This document shows positions 8,290 to 17,090 of a stretch of DNA of 64,000 nucleotides, piece by piece. Location of the stretch: the NCBI RefSeq assembly GCF_004053875.1, contig NZ_SBIP01000006.1:124001-188000 (forward strand). Direction: 5' to 3'. Position 1 is the first letter of the stretch. Each line of letters opens with the position of its first letter. The stretch is from Neorhizobium lilium. GTDB taxonomy: Bacteria > Pseudomonadota > Alphaproteobacteria > Rhizobiales > Rhizobiaceae. Under the pieces are notes generated by a model. That model was not told the DNA's origin, did not search any database, and worked only from the letters and a program-made list of their open reading frames with translations. Made by a program: the position numbers and the translations under genes.

Positions 8290-8907
8290 TCAGAGCCAGA
8301 AAATGACGGCTGCTGCGATGCATATGCTTGAGAAGAATGTGTGGGCGCAGCGGTCGTACCGGGTGTGAATTCGTCGCCAGTCCTTGAGTCTGCCGAACAT
8401 GTTTTCGATCTTGTGGCGTTTTTTGTAGAGCACCGGATCATACGGGATAGCGACCTTGCGGTTTGCTCGAGATGGAATGCAGGCGGCGATCTTGCGGGCA
8501 GCAAAGGCGTCTCGAAACCAGTCTGCATCATAGCCCTTGTCGGCCAGCAGGGTCTTGGCCTTGGGAAAGGCGTTGATCATCTTCGCCGCTCCCTTGTAGT
8601 CGCTCATCTGCCCTTCGCTCAAAAGCAGGATGAGAGGACGGCCATGGCCATCACAGACGGCATGCAGCTTGGAATTCAGGCCGCCTTTGGTCCGTCCGAT
8701 ACGTCTGGGAACATCCCCTTTTTTAGCAGGCTGGCTGCCGTGCGGTGGGCTTTCAAATGGGTGGCGTCGATCATCAATTGCTCGGGCTTGCCCCGTTTTG
8801 CGGTCAGTTCTGCTAAAATCCGGTTGAATACGCCGAGCCTGCTCCAGCGGATGAAGCGATTGTAGATCGTCTTGTGCGGACCATATTCCCTTGGCGCGTC
8901 CCGCCAT
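8290..8907 (-). CDS. IS427-like transposase, C-terminal frame (orfB)
   Basis: The functional part is the segment after the shift point near 8724: RRIGRTKGGLNSKLHAVCDG, the LLADKGYDADWFRD segment with the second catalytic aspartate, IPSRANRKVAIPYD, and the Y(x)2R-like C1 signature YKKRHKIENMFGRLKDWRRI carrying the final glutamate. Together with orfA this gives a DDE transposase of the usual ~250 residues with no internal stop, so the element may still be active. Confidence 0.82.
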   Translation of the reverse strand: MAGRAKGIWSAQDDLQSLHPLEQARRIQPDFSRTDRKTGQARAIDDRRHPFESPPHGSQPAKKGDVPRRIGRTKGGLNSKLHAVCDGHGRPLILLLSEGQMSDYKGAAKMINAFPKAKTLLADKGYDADWFRDAFAARKIAACIPSRANRKVAIPYDPVLYKKRHKIENMFGRLKDWRRIHTRYDRCAHTFFSSICIAAAVIFWL

Positions 8908-9044
8908 CTCAATCCGTTGCGCAGGACAAAGATGATGCCACTCAGGATCAGCCGATCATCAACCCGCGGAACGCCGTGGGATAGCGGAAAGTATGGCTCG
9001 ATCCGGCGCATCTGCGCCTCCGATAACAACAGCAAATCACCCAT
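8676..9044 (-). CDS. IS427-like transposase, N-terminal frame (orfA)
   Basis: A 122-residue frame starting MGDLLLLSEAQMRRIEPYFP with the N-terminal DUF4096-like domain (RVDDRLILSGIIFVLRNGLR, YGPHKTIYNRFIRWSRLGVF) of IS5-family transposases, and the first catalytic acidic segment MIDATHLKAH. The zero-frame product ends uselessly after the slippery run; with a -1 shift at A6GGGG (minus strand, plus positions 8724-8715) it continues as LLKKG-DVPRRIGRTKGG, the conserved middle of the transposase. Confidence 0.85.
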   Translation of the reverse strand: MGDLLLLSEAQMRRIEPYFPLSHGVPRVDDRLILSGIIFVLRNGLRWRDAPREYGPHKTIYNRFIRWSRLGVFNRILAELTAKRGKPEQLMIDATHLKAHRTAASLLKKGMFPDVSDGPKAA

Positions 9045-9150
9045 CGCGGCTACTCCGTTCGACCCCAGTGAATCAAACGAAGCAAGCCATCGCAAGCCAT
9101 TTAATAGGTCCTGAGCCTAGGGAACCAGACGATGGTGAGCGCTTTATTTC

Positions 9151-9912
9151 TCACCCAGCGCCACTATCGTTGAAGTATCCGCTCGGCACCCTGCCAAGCG
9201 AGCGCCGAAACATCGCAGAAAAGGCGCTTGGGCTATCATAACCGCATTCGTTCGCGACATCGATGATGTTGCAACCTTGGGCAAGGAGCCGCAGCGCCTT
9301 CAGAAGGCGTGCCTGTTGCTGCCAACGCCCCAATCCAAGTCCAGTCTCGCCTGCGAACCGCCGCATGAGGCTAGCCCGGCTCATGCCGGTCTTCGAAGCG
9401 GCCGTCTCAATCGAGATGGATATCGACGGATTTAACCTGATCCTGTCGCAGAGCTCCACTAACCTTTGGTCTTTTGGCATGGTAAGGCTGAATGCAGCTA
9501 TCGGTGTAAAAACGATCTCCATCATCAAAAGCTGCAAGATTACGTCGATCCGTTCCCGATGATATTGCCTTGTCTCGGCAAGGTCTGCGAGCCTGACGAT
9601 CAGTTCCCGCAGCAAAGGCGAAACTTGAACGACCATGCAATGCGCAGGGAGATCCCCGACGCAGCTTGAGTTAATCAGCAAAGCGCGAAATTCCACGTCT
9701 CCGTGGCTTCGAGTGACATGATTGACCAGAGGGGGCACCCATATAGCGCGGCTCGGCGGCACAACCCAAAGCCCTAACTCCGTGATGACTTCAACAACGC
9801 CGCTGACGGCATAGATGAGTTGCGCTTGCGGATGACTGTGCTGGCCACTGGCAAAATTCTTCTCTTTTTGGGTGATGACTGAGACATTTTCCGTGACGGA
9901 CTGAACGCGCAT
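9151..9912 (-). CDS. AraC-family transcriptional regulator with cupin sensor domain
   Basis: A 253-residue protein. The N-terminal half is a cupin-like AraC arm (FASGQHSHPQAQLIYAVSGV, then WVPPLVNHVTRSHG); the C-terminal half is the double helix-turn-helix (SIETAASKTGMSRASLMRRF, NIIDVANECGYDSPSAFSAM). The gene ends about 30 bp from the right end of the IS element, and appears complete. It is divergent from the 2-isopropylmalate synthase-like gene at 10216 with about 300 bp between; no recognisable operator or additional gene was seen in that gap. Confidence 0.88.
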   Translation of the reverse strand: MRVQSVTENVSVITQKEKNFASGQHSHPQAQLIYAVSGVVEVITELGLWVVPPSRAIWVPPLVNHVTRSHGDVEFRALLINSSCVGDLPAHCMVVQVSPLLRELIVRLADLAETRQYHRERIDVILQLLMMEIVFTPIAAFSLTMPKDQRLVELCDRIRLNPSISISIETAASKTGMSRASLMRRFAGETGLGLGRWQQQARLLKALRLLAQGCNIIDVANECGYDSPSAFSAMFRRSLGRVPSGYFNDSGAG

Positions 9913-10215
9913 AATTTGAGCTTTTCGCGACGACTATTGAGGTTTATGCGAGAGATTATCTCTAACAAGGATGTTATCAACCCGTCAATATCCTCAACCG
10001 ATCGAGCAACCGTGTCTTCGTCCGAACCCATACCGTTTAAAATAGCAGGTTCGGCTGCACAACGACGAGCGGCTGAGTGCTGCCCTCTACACCCTGTCTT
10101 GGCACATAAAGACCTTCCAGGCTTCGCACTGCGACTTATCAGCGGTCACCGGATCTGACGGCAATCCTGTGACCGTAGCGCGCTGTACAACCTCCCGCCA
10201 ACTGGAAGAAAATCC

Positions 10216-11922
10216 GTGCTGAAGAACCCCGAAAATAAATATCGTCCGTTCATATCGCCTATTGAGATCGCTGACCGGACTTGGCCCAACAAACGGTTGA
10301 CGAGCGCTCCCCGGTGGCTTTCGACCGATCTGCGTGATGGCAATCAAGCGCTCGCCGACCCGATGACCGTCGAGCGCAAGCTGCGCTTTTACGACATGCT
10401 GTTGAAGGTCGGCTTCAAGGAGATCGAAGTCGCCTTTCCTTCAGCGTCACAGACAGAGTTCGACTTCGTTCGCAAGCTCATCGAGGGAGGATTGATCCCC
10501 GATGATGTGTGCATCCAGGTCCTGACGCAGTCGCGCTCCGACCTAATTGCCCGTACCTTCGAGTCCCTTGCCGGTACTCGCCAGGCCATCGTCCACCTCT
10601 ATAACGCCACCGCGCCATTGTTCCGCCGCGTCGTCTTCAGGATGGAAAGGCACGAGATCGTTCAACTCGCGATATCCGGGGTAACAGCCATGCTGGAAGA
10701 GAGCCTCAGACGTCCCGAGACCGACTGGACCTTCGAATACTCGCCGGAGACGTTTTGCTTCACCGAACCGGACTTCGCGCTGGAAATATGCGAGCGTGTT
10801 CTCGACGTCTGGCGCCCGACGCCGGAAAGGCCCGCGATCCTTAACCTTCCGGCAACGGTCGAGGTAGCGATGCCAAACGTCTACGCTGATCAAATCGAAT
10901 GGTTCTGCCGCAACATCTCGCGGCGGGATTCCGTCGTCATCAGCGTACATCCGCACAACGATCGCGGAACAGCCGTGGCCGCAGCCGAGCAGTCATTGCT
11001 CGCCGGAGCCGATCGAGTCGAAGGTTGTCTGTTTGGGAATGGCGAGAGAACCGGCAATGTCGATCTCGTTACGCTTGCTCTCAATCTGTATACGCAGGGA
11101 ATTGATCCCGGTCTCCATTTCCCGGCTGTTCGCGACGTCGTCGATCTGGTGGAAGAATGCAACGGCTTGCCGGTCCATCCGCGTCATCCCTATGCGGGAG
11201 CACTGGTCCATACCGCATTCTCCGGCTCCCATCAGGATGCCATTCGCAAGGGTTTCGCTGCACACGAGCGACGCAATGACGGAATTTGGGAAATGCCATA
11301 CCTGCCGATCGACCCGGCCGACATCGGCGAAGGCTACGAGGCCGTCATCCGGGTCAACAGTCAGTCCGGCAAGGGCGGCTTGGCGTGGGTGCTCGAACAG
11401 GACAAGGGTCTCAAGCTGCCGCGGGCGTTTCAGGTGGATTTCAGCCGCCGTGTCCAGGCGGTCGCGGACGGACTGGGCCAAGAGCTGACAGCAGCCGATA
11501 TCTGGAGCGAATTTTGCAAGGCATATTCTATCGGAGATACACAGGCGTTCGAACTCATTGAGTTCCGGGAGAACGGTCCGCGCAAATCAGTATCCGAGCG
11601 TGTTTTTTCGGGCCGGGTGCTGCACGCGGGGACCGAGGTCTCCGTTATCGGGCGAGGCAATGGTCTCATTTCCGCGGCGGTGGCCGCGATTGCCGAGCGA
11701 TTTGGCATCGAGATCGAAGTGGTCGAGTATCACGAGCATGCGCTGAGACAGGGCACAGACGCGATGGCCGCCGCTTACATTCAGTGCACGGATCCAAACG
11801 GCTCGCCCGTCTTCGGTGTAGGGTTGGACACGGATGTCGCAACAGCATCTGTAAAGGCGGTCTTGAGCGCAGCGAATGCTGTCCATCAGGCGTCGATGCG
11901 CCCGCGCATTGAAAGGATCTGA
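10216..11922 (+). CDS. leuA: 2-isopropylmalate synthase (LeuA type 2)
   Basis: A 568-residue alpha-isopropylmalate synthase, which condenses acetyl-CoA with 2-oxoisovalerate in the first committed step of leucine synthesis. The DRE-TIM barrel metal site is visible as STDLRDGNQAL and the HxH pair as VHPHNDRGTA, with the glycine-rich CLFGNGERTGNVDL. The C-terminal ~140 residues (VFSGRVLHAGTEVSVIGRGN onward) form the regulatory LeuA dimer domain that binds leucine. Translation starts at a GTG, 6-8 bp after a weak GGAAGAA. Isolated from other leu genes and beside an AraC regulator, it may be an accessory copy or a paralogue for a related 2-oxoacid elongation. Confidence 0.93.
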   Translation: MLKNPENKYRPFISPIEIADRTWPNKRLTSAPRWLSTDLRDGNQALADPMTVERKLRFYDMLLKVGFKEIEVAFPSASQTEFDFVRKLIEGGLIPDDVCIQVLTQSRSDLIARTFESLAGTRQAIVHLYNATAPLFRRVVFRMERHEIVQLAISGVTAMLEESLRRPETDWTFEYSPETFCFTEPDFALEICERVLDVWRPTPERPAILNLPATVEVAMPNVYADQIEWFCRNISRRDSVVISVHPHNDRGTAVAAAEQSLLAGADRVEGCLFGNGERTGNVDLVTLALNLYTQGIDPGLHFPAVRDVVDLVEECNGLPVHPRHPYAGALVHTAFSGSHQDAIRKGFAAHERRNDGIWEMPYLPIDPADIGEGYEAVIRVNSQSGKGGLAWVLEQDKGLKLPRAFQVDFSRRVQAVADGLGQELTAADIWSEFCKAYSIGDTQAFELIEFRENGPRKSVSERVFSGRVLHAGTEVSVIGRGNGLISAAVAAIAERFGIEIEVVEYHEHALRQGTDAMAAAYIQCTDPNGSPVFGVGLDTDVATASVKAVLSAANAVHQASMRPRIERI

Positions 11923-11980
11923 CGATCCTGTTTATTCGGAACTCTGGCGTCGGTGTCGAAAGCTTCCGCCGAGTTCGCAA

Positions 11981-12007
11981 TGATACGCTGATAAATTCAG
12001 CGTATCA
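11981..12007. terminator. Perfect 11-bp inverted repeat after leuA
   Basis: TGATACGCTGA and its exact complement TCAGCGTATCA flank a 5-bp loop TAAAT, about 60 bp after the leuA stop and between convergent genes. There is no T-run afterwards, so it could be a hairpin that ends or protects both transcripts rather than a classical intrinsic terminator, or a protein-binding site. Confidence 0.5.
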
Positions 12008-12094
12008 CCTCCCATAAAGTTAGAAAATTTAGTACCGTTGGAAACACCAATCTCCAACTGGATACTACGTCATCGCGAGAGACTTTCCTGAACG

Positions 12095-13015
12095 TCAGCG
12101 CGACGGCACCGAGGGTTGCGCCGAAGCAACGACGAACGCCCTTAGCCAACGAAGTGCCGGATCGCTTCGCCGTCTTTGGTGAGAAATCTGGCTAAACGGA
12201 ATAGTCGGAAACCGGATCGGCGGTGGTAGGACCAATAGCCCATCGTCATCCCGGATGGACGTAAGACTGCCTGCTGCCACCGTCAAAATCAGGTCAGTGC
12301 CGCGAATGGTCTTTGGAGCGACACCCCAGTGGGGAAGGACGACGGCAACGCGTCGCGTATGCCCTGCTGCATGAATAGCTTCATCGACTTCCGTTGATGC
12401 CTCACCATGAACGGCAACGAGGGCATGCGGGCGGGCCAGATAAAGTTCCAAGTCTATTGTCTCTGCCAACGGCGCAAGTGAAGCCCGATCGATCAAGCAT
12501 GCATAGGTATCGCAATGCAAAAGTTCGGACAGTATCTGTTCAGGTAATTGGGGAAATACGCCGAGCGCAAGATCGACATCCCCATCCATGATGCTGGCGA
12601 TCATTCCCTCGCGGCTCAACTGTGTAACAACAATATCAATATTTGGAGCCGAGCGCCGCAGTCCCGCCACCAGATTTGGCAAGACGATCCCTGCGCCATA
12701 ATCAGACATTGCAAGCTTGAAGGTGTGACGCGCGCGGTCCGGCTCGAAGCCATCCGGACGCAGAACAATTTGGATTTGCGCCATTGCGTCGGCGAGAGGC
12801 CTCGCCAATTCCAGGGCCCGCAAAGTCGGCACCAGAGTGCCTCCTTGGCGTGTAAACAGCGGATCGTCCAGCCGCGCGCGCAGTCGGGCAAGGGCGTGGC
12901 TAACAGCCGGCTGGCTCATGTTTAAGCGTATCGCCGTTCGCGACACGTGCCTTTCGATAAGCAGTGCATGGAGAACCACCAACAGGTTGAGATCGACACC
13001 ACGTAGATTATTCAT
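12095..13015 (-). CDS. LysR-family transcriptional regulator (NodD/NahR-like branch)
   Basis: A 306-residue protein starting MNNLRGVDLNLLVVLHALLI, with helix-turn-helix HVSRTAIRLNMSQPAVSHAL and RLDDPLFTRQGGTLVPT, the pattern of the NodD/NahR/LeuO branch. The effector domain follows (HTFKLAMSDYGAGIVLPNLV). The start was placed at 13015 although the frame is open further upstream to 13240, because the family begins with the R(x)xDLNLL motif. It is divergent from the YdcZ-type transporter gene (13104), probably its target together with the VOC gene. Confidence 0.9.
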   Translation of the reverse strand: MNNLRGVDLNLLVVLHALLIERHVSRTAIRLNMSQPAVSHALARLRARLDDPLFTRQGGTLVPTLRALELARPLADAMAQIQIVLRPDGFEPDRARHTFKLAMSDYGAGIVLPNLVAGLRRSAPNIDIVVTQLSREGMIASIMDGDVDLALGVFPQLPEQILSELLHCDTYACLIDRASLAPLAETIDLELYLARPHALVAVHGEASTEVDEAIHAAGHTRRVAVVLPHWGVAPKTIRGTDLILTVAAGSLTSIRDDDGLLVLPPPIRFPTIPFSQISHQRRRSDPALRWLRAFVVASAQPSVPSR

Positions 13016-13103
13016 GGTGTGCATAATATGCGCGAAAATCTGAATTTTCAAACAGTGATGCGAATATGCATAAAGGAGACCGAAGCTGACGAAAGGTCTT
13101 CCC

Positions 13104-13577
13104 ATGCAATCCCTTATCTTTTTCGCCGCGCTCATGGCCGGCGCCCTTGTGCCTCTGCAGGCGGGTGCGAATGCAGCCCTTGGTCGTGCCTTGGGCCACC
13201 CTCTCTGGGCTACGATGATATCTCTGGCGGTGAGCGCCATTTCGGTCGTGCCCGTAATGTTGGCGCTACGTGTGCCTGGCCTCTCCGTCGCCGGTCTTGC
13301 AGATCAGCCCAGATGGATCTGGATCGGCGGAGTGATCGGCGTGATATACATTTCGGCCGCCCTCATCCTGGCGCCAAAGCTCGGTGCAGCAAGCTTCATG
13401 ACGGCGGTTATCGCAGGACAAATTCTGGCATCGCTAGCGATCGACTATTTCGGACTGGTGGGATTTTCAGCCCTGCCGCTCACCATATCTCGCCTCGCGG
13501 GAGCTGCAATCGTCGTCGTGGGCGTGCTTGTCATGCAAGCGCCTGTCCTCTGGCGCCTCGTTCAATCTGCCCCCTGA
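13104..13577 (+). CDS. DMT-superfamily transporter (YdcZ/DUF606 family)
   Basis: A 157-residue, almost entirely hydrophobic protein with five predicted membrane spans by eye. The opening LIFFAALMAGALVPLQAGAN and the following ALGRALGHPLWATMISLAVS match the single-domain (5-TM) YdcZ family of the drug/metabolite transporter superfamily, which are thought to work as dimers. It follows the divergent LysR gene and precedes a VOC-domain gene by 22 bp, which suggests that the three form an efflux/resistance unit. Substrate unknown. Confidence 0.88.
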   Translation: MQSLIFFAALMAGALVPLQAGANAALGRALGHPLWATMISLAVSAISVVPVMLALRVPGLSVAGLADQPRWIWIGGVIGVIYISAALILAPKLGAASFMTAVIAGQILASLAIDYFGLVGFSALPLTISRLAGAAIVVVGVLVMQAPVLWRLVQSAP

Positions 13578-13599
13578 ATCCCAAACAAGGAGAATTACG

Positions 13600-14040
13600 A
13601 TGAGTGATCCCATGCAATCGACTGAACCCAAATACACGCTCGGCGCAAACGCCGTCCCCGCCCAGATACGTATCGCAAGACCAACGGACAGGCTTGACGA
13701 TGTCCTCGAGTTCTATCGGGACGGACTTGGACTGCCCGAACTGGCGCGCTTTCAAGCGCATGCCGACTATGACGGCGTCATGCTCGGTCTACCCGGAAAA
13801 AACGTACATCTTGAATTTACCCAGCATCAGGCCGGCAGTCCGTGCCCCGCGCCCAGTCTCGATAACTTGATTGTCATCTACATAACGGACGATGAAGCGT
13901 ATCATGGTCTCATCGCCCGTATGCAGCGTAAGGGTCATACCCCGGTCGAACCAGAAAATCCCTACTGGGCTGGTCGTAGCTTTACATATTCAGACCCTGA
14001 CGGCTGGCGTGTTGTCATCTGCCGGGAGACGGGGATATGA
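13600..14040 (+). CDS. VOC-family (glyoxalase/bleomycin-resistance fold) protein
   Basis: A 146-residue vicinal-oxygen-chelate protein. The first betaalphabetabetabeta unit contains IRIARPTDRLDDVLEFYRDG and GLPELARFQAHADYDGVMLG, the second ends in the conserved AGRSFTYSDPDGWRVVICRE with the metal-ligand glutamate position near the C-terminus. Members isomerise, cleave or sequester small molecules using a divalent metal. A clear AAGGAG precedes the ATG at 13600. Cotranscription with the upstream transporter is likely; substrate unknown. Confidence 0.88.
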   Translation: MSDPMQSTEPKYTLGANAVPAQIRIARPTDRLDDVLEFYRDGLGLPELARFQAHADYDGVMLGLPGKNVHLEFTQHQAGSPCPAPSLDNLIVIYITDDEAYHGLIARMQRKGHTPVEPENPYWAGRSFTYSDPDGWRVVICRETGI

Positions 14041-14762
14041 ATAAGATATATGCCGACTTCGCACGGAAAACATCGATTTCGCGGCGCGCGACTGGCACGG
14101 CGCCTGCGACGTATTTCACCCACATGCGGCCAACCGTTCGAAAGTGACCCAGTGGGTCAGGCGCGTCCATCGCGACCCCTTCGAACCAATCATGGTGATT
14201 CCCGAGGCGGACAGCCCTCTGACGGAATATCGCAAGTGACAGATGAGGTACTGAAAGTTATTCGAGACGAAAACCACTATCTCCGGCCGGCGGCGGCAGC
14301 CATTCGATCAATCCTACTGCTGCGCCTCGGCCTGCACCTTGAGCTCCGATAGGAAACTTTCGTCAGCTTCGGGTGTGCCCACGCGGCCATTTCCCGACAT
14401 CAGAACGACGGCTGGAAGGCCCGAAATGCGGCGAGTTGCGCTGGGGCGATCGAGGGAGCCGGTCGGACAAATAGCTGATCCACATCGTCCACGGCAAACA
14501 CGGAAACAATCTCCGCATCTGCCGTGGACGTCCGTCGACTTCGCCTTGATGGTACTCGCACCAGAAACCCTTAAGATGAGCATGCTCCTCTTGACAACAT
14601 TTGGCTTTAGTGGTTTTTCGCGGGAAGGTTCCGAGCACCTGCCGCCTGCAGACGCAAGTCACGGTGAAGCACGGTATATACAGATCGTCCTCACCCTCGA
14701 AGCATTTCGTCGGTGGCAATGCAGGCTCCCATCCCACATGAAATGCCTCTTTGGAGGAGTGA
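14041..14762. other. Stretch without an intact gene, probable coding remnants
   Basis: No complete gene of a known family lies in this 720-bp gap. On the minus strand around 14340-14580, protein-like fragments occur in different frames (for example SGLPAVVLMSGNGRVGT in one and SVFAVDDVDQLFVRPA with AAFRAFQPSF before a stop in another). The alternation of plausible segments between frames is what a frameshifted thioredoxin/DsbA-like gene would look like, but the family cannot be named with confidence. Confidence 0.35.
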
Positions 14763-14765
14763 GTG

Positions 14766-16160
14766 ATGTCTTTACGACCATCGCCCGAAAACCGTTTTTT
14801 GACTGCCTCTCCAGGCAGGATTTTTGCTGCAACCGCACTGCCTATGATCGCCATCATGGTGATGAACGGAATGCTGGGTATCATCGACGCATTATTTCTG
14901 GGGCATTTCGTCGGTGCGGACGCCATGGCGGCCGTCGGCATGGCCTTTCCGGTCCTGATGCTGACAATCGCGCTTTCGACACTTGTCAGCGGTGGAATGT
15001 CAAGTCTGCTGGCTCGGCAGCTTGGTGCAAACGAAAGCAATGCCGCCTACGCGACCTTCGCCGGTGCTCATGGACTTGCGCTGACGATCGCCTCACTGCT
15101 GATCGTCATCTTCTGTGCGGGCGGCTGGGGTTTCGCCCTGCACATCGCTGGCTCCGATGGTCCTGTTGCCGAAATGGTCTGGGTCTTCCTGGCAATCACC
15201 ATATTCGGTACCCCGATACAATTTCTGCTGGGTGTTCATGCCGATGCCTGGAGAAACGAAGGACAGGCGGGGGTGATGGCGCTCATGTCGGTTGGGGTCA
15301 CGCTCATCAACATTCTGCTGAACTACATTCTGGTCGTGGTGCTAGAGTTGGGCGTCGCGGGATCGGCCACGGGTACCGTACTGGCACAGGCGCTTGGACT
15401 GGTGCTTCTGGCGGTGTTACGCCCGTTCCCTGGGGGCATGATGCCGCTCGACAGCCTCTTGCGGAACCGCTGGACCGGCAGTTGGAGGCGTATTGTTGCG
15501 CTGGGCGCACCCGTCAGTCTGGGCTTTATCGGTATGGCGCTTTCGTCCGCCAGCGTGGTTCTCGCCATACGTCTTGCAGGTAGCACCGATTACGCCACGA
15601 CCATTGCCGCCTACGGCATCGTGACACGCATTTTCGGCTTTGCTTTCCTGCCAATCATGGCTGTCGCGATGGCGATGCAGAGCATCGTTGGCAACAATGT
15701 CGGTGCGCGTCTCTACACTCGGTCGGATGCGGTCCTGCAGATTGCCGCAGCGACAGCACTGCTTTACTGTCTTGCTGTCGAGGTTTTGCTGTTCAGCGAG
15801 GGCACGGTCATCGGAGCAGCCTTTGTCGCTGATCCACATGTGAGCGGCGAGGTGGGTCGCATGCTTCGTCCCATGGCTGCGGTCTATCTTTTCTCTGGGC
15901 CAGCTCTCGTGCTTGGCCTTTATTTTCAGGCCATCGGTCAACCCGCCCGCGCGGCTCTTCTGACCATGATCAAACCTTTTGTGCTCCTGCCTGTCCTCGT
16001 CGTAGCGACTGCGGCAATGCTGGGTGCGGACGCAATCTGGTTCGCCTTTCCGCTAGCCGACGGCGTGGCTGCAATCATCGCAACTTTGGTACTGGCCGCC
16101 GCCCTGAAGGCGCGGGGAAACGCGGGTATCGGGATCAAGGCCGTGGGGAACCTGTCATGA
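14766..16160 (+). CDS. MATE-family multidrug/toxin efflux transporter
   Basis: A 464-residue integral membrane protein with about twelve hydrophobic segments in two homologous halves. The N-terminal repeat shows ATALPMIAIMVMNGMLGIID, followed by LFLGHFVGADAMAAVGMAFP, and the second half has MALSSASVVLAIRLAGSTDY and GNNVGARLYTRSDAV, the typical MATE (NorM/DinF-like) patterns. It exports cationic or other toxic compounds in exchange for Na+ or H+. The ATG at 14766 follows GGAGG at 14753; an adjoining GTG at 14763 is less well spaced. Its stop overlaps the start of the next gene by four bases (ATGA), so the two are translationally coupled. Confidence 0.92.
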   Translation: MSLRPSPENRFLTASPGRIFAATALPMIAIMVMNGMLGIIDALFLGHFVGADAMAAVGMAFPVLMLTIALSTLVSGGMSSLLARQLGANESNAAYATFAGAHGLALTIASLLIVIFCAGGWGFALHIAGSDGPVAEMVWVFLAITIFGTPIQFLLGVHADAWRNEGQAGVMALMSVGVTLINILLNYILVVVLELGVAGSATGTVLAQALGLVLLAVLRPFPGGMMPLDSLLRNRWTGSWRRIVALGAPVSLGFIGMALSSASVVLAIRLAGSTDYATTIAAYGIVTRIFGFAFLPIMAVAMAMQSIVGNNVGARLYTRSDAVLQIAAATALLYCLAVEVLLFSEGTVIGAAFVADPHVSGEVGRMLRPMAAVYLFSGPALVLGLYFQAIGQPARAALLTMIKPFVLLPVLVVATAAMLGADAIWFAFPLADGVAAIIATLVLAAALKARGNAGIGIKAVGNLS

Positions 16161-16579
16161 CACTCAGAAACACTGCAGAAGCCAAGGCGCACGCAAAATC
16201 TCTCAGGAGCGCACTTGCCGCAGACGGTACAGTGTTGGGCCATGCCCAGGCACTAGAGCTGGTCGCTCGGCAGAACGGGGCGCGCGATTGGAACACGTTG
16301 TCCGCCCGCCTTGCCCAGACTGCTCCCCTTCCGTTCCATTTGCACCAAAGGGTGCAGGGACGGTATCTTGGGCAACCCTTCAAGGGCCAAATCACCGCGT
16401 TGTCATCCGTGGGCACATACTGTTCCGTGACTGTCCGTTTCGATGAGCCGGTGGACACGGTTACCTTCGACAGCTTTTCCAACATGCGCCGAGTTGTCAG
16501 AGGCGTGGTTGATATCGACGGAAGTTCCGTCCGCAGGACATCAAACGGCACACCGCATCTGACTTTAAGCGCATCATGA
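16157..16579 (+). CDS. Glyoxalase-superfamily-like protein (short N-terminal 'Glyoxalase_8' type)
   Basis: A 140-residue protein. Its first ~50 residues (AKAHAKSLRSALAADGTVLG, then HAQALELVARQNGARDWNTL) match the short helical domain found at the start of a set of proteins annotated as glyoxalase-superfamily, with the conserved H-x-QALEL and RDWNTL elements. The rest (HQRVQGRYLGQPFKGQITAL) is beta-rich and could be a small sensor-like barrel. It overlaps the MATE stop codon by 4 bp and is likely cotranslated with the pump. No enzyme activity can be assigned. Confidence 0.65.
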   Translation: MTLRNTAEAKAHAKSLRSALAADGTVLGHAQALELVARQNGARDWNTLSARLAQTAPLPFHLHQRVQGRYLGQPFKGQITALSSVGTYCSVTVRFDEPVDTVTFDSFSNMRRVVRGVVDIDGSSVRRTSNGTPHLTLSAS

Positions 16580-16649
16580 GCTTCAGTTAGTTGAGCGTCT
16601 CGTCCGACCTTTTGCGGTCGCCAATGACCACCTGCGGCCGAATAGCTAA

Positions 16650-17021
16650 AACTGGACGACGGAGCAGCAGGAGGCACGCGACAACGAGCTCGTGGGAGAG
16701 CTGAAAGCTCTGGTGCGTCCTGGCGATAACGAATTCAACGAGCGCGCACTTCAGACGGCGTTCATCGGAACCCAGCTTCCGCTTGAACTATCGCGCAAGA
16801 AGGTCGAAGTCATCGTCCTGACGGGCATCCATCTCGACTGGTGCATCGAAGGCAATGCACGGCTAGCCCGCGACAACGGGTATCTTCCCATCGTGATCGG
16901 CGACGCCTGCGGTTGCCAAAAGCCGGAACAGGAAAAGGCGGCAATGGAGCGCATCAACAATTTCTTCGCGCCCGTCATTTCGTCAGAGACTTTTGTCAAG
17001 CTGCTCAAGCAGTCCTCTTGA
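16650..17021 (+). pseudogene. Isochorismatase-family hydrolase, N-terminally truncated remnant
   Basis: The open frame after an in-frame TAA at 16647 encodes the C-terminal two thirds of a cysteine hydrolase: ELVGELKALVRPGDNEFNER, IGTQLPLELSRKKVEVIVLT, then GIHLDWCIEGNARLARDNGY with the catalytic cysteine segment (usually G-x-x-T-D-x-C-V) and VIGDACG. The first ~65 residues that carry the catalytic aspartate and the start are missing. The only usable starts are a GTG at 16692 or downstream. It is therefore a fragment, most likely non-functional. Confidence 0.78.
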
Positions 17022-17090
17022 TCCAGCTAGGGGCGTCGTTGAGAAGCGACGTCGCTTGAAAGTCAAATCCGCGTCTACTATCGTAGCACG

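Larger units (their letters stand above)
8272..9117 (-). mobile_element. IS5-family (IS427-like) insertion sequence
   Basis: An ~846-bp element with imperfect terminal inverted repeats: left end GGCTCAGGACTCGTTAAAT from 8272 and right end whose complement reads GGCTCAGGACCTATTAAAT, ending at 9117. A TA dinucleotide (within CTAG) flanks both ends, consistent with the 2-bp target duplication of the IS427 group. It carries two overlapping minus-strand frames joined by a probable -1 frameshift. It sits between the cupin and AraC genes without obviously breaking either. Confidence 0.85.

Noticed and set aside
13015..13240. Upstream extension of the LysR gene (75 extra residues)
   Set aside because: The extension is antisense to the YdcZ-type transporter start and lacks LysR similarity; the family start motif is at 13015.
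14339..15583. A 414-codon plus-strand open frame overlapping the MATE gene
   Set aside because: Most of it is out of frame with the clear MATE protein; composition is rich in Arg and Gly and has no motif.
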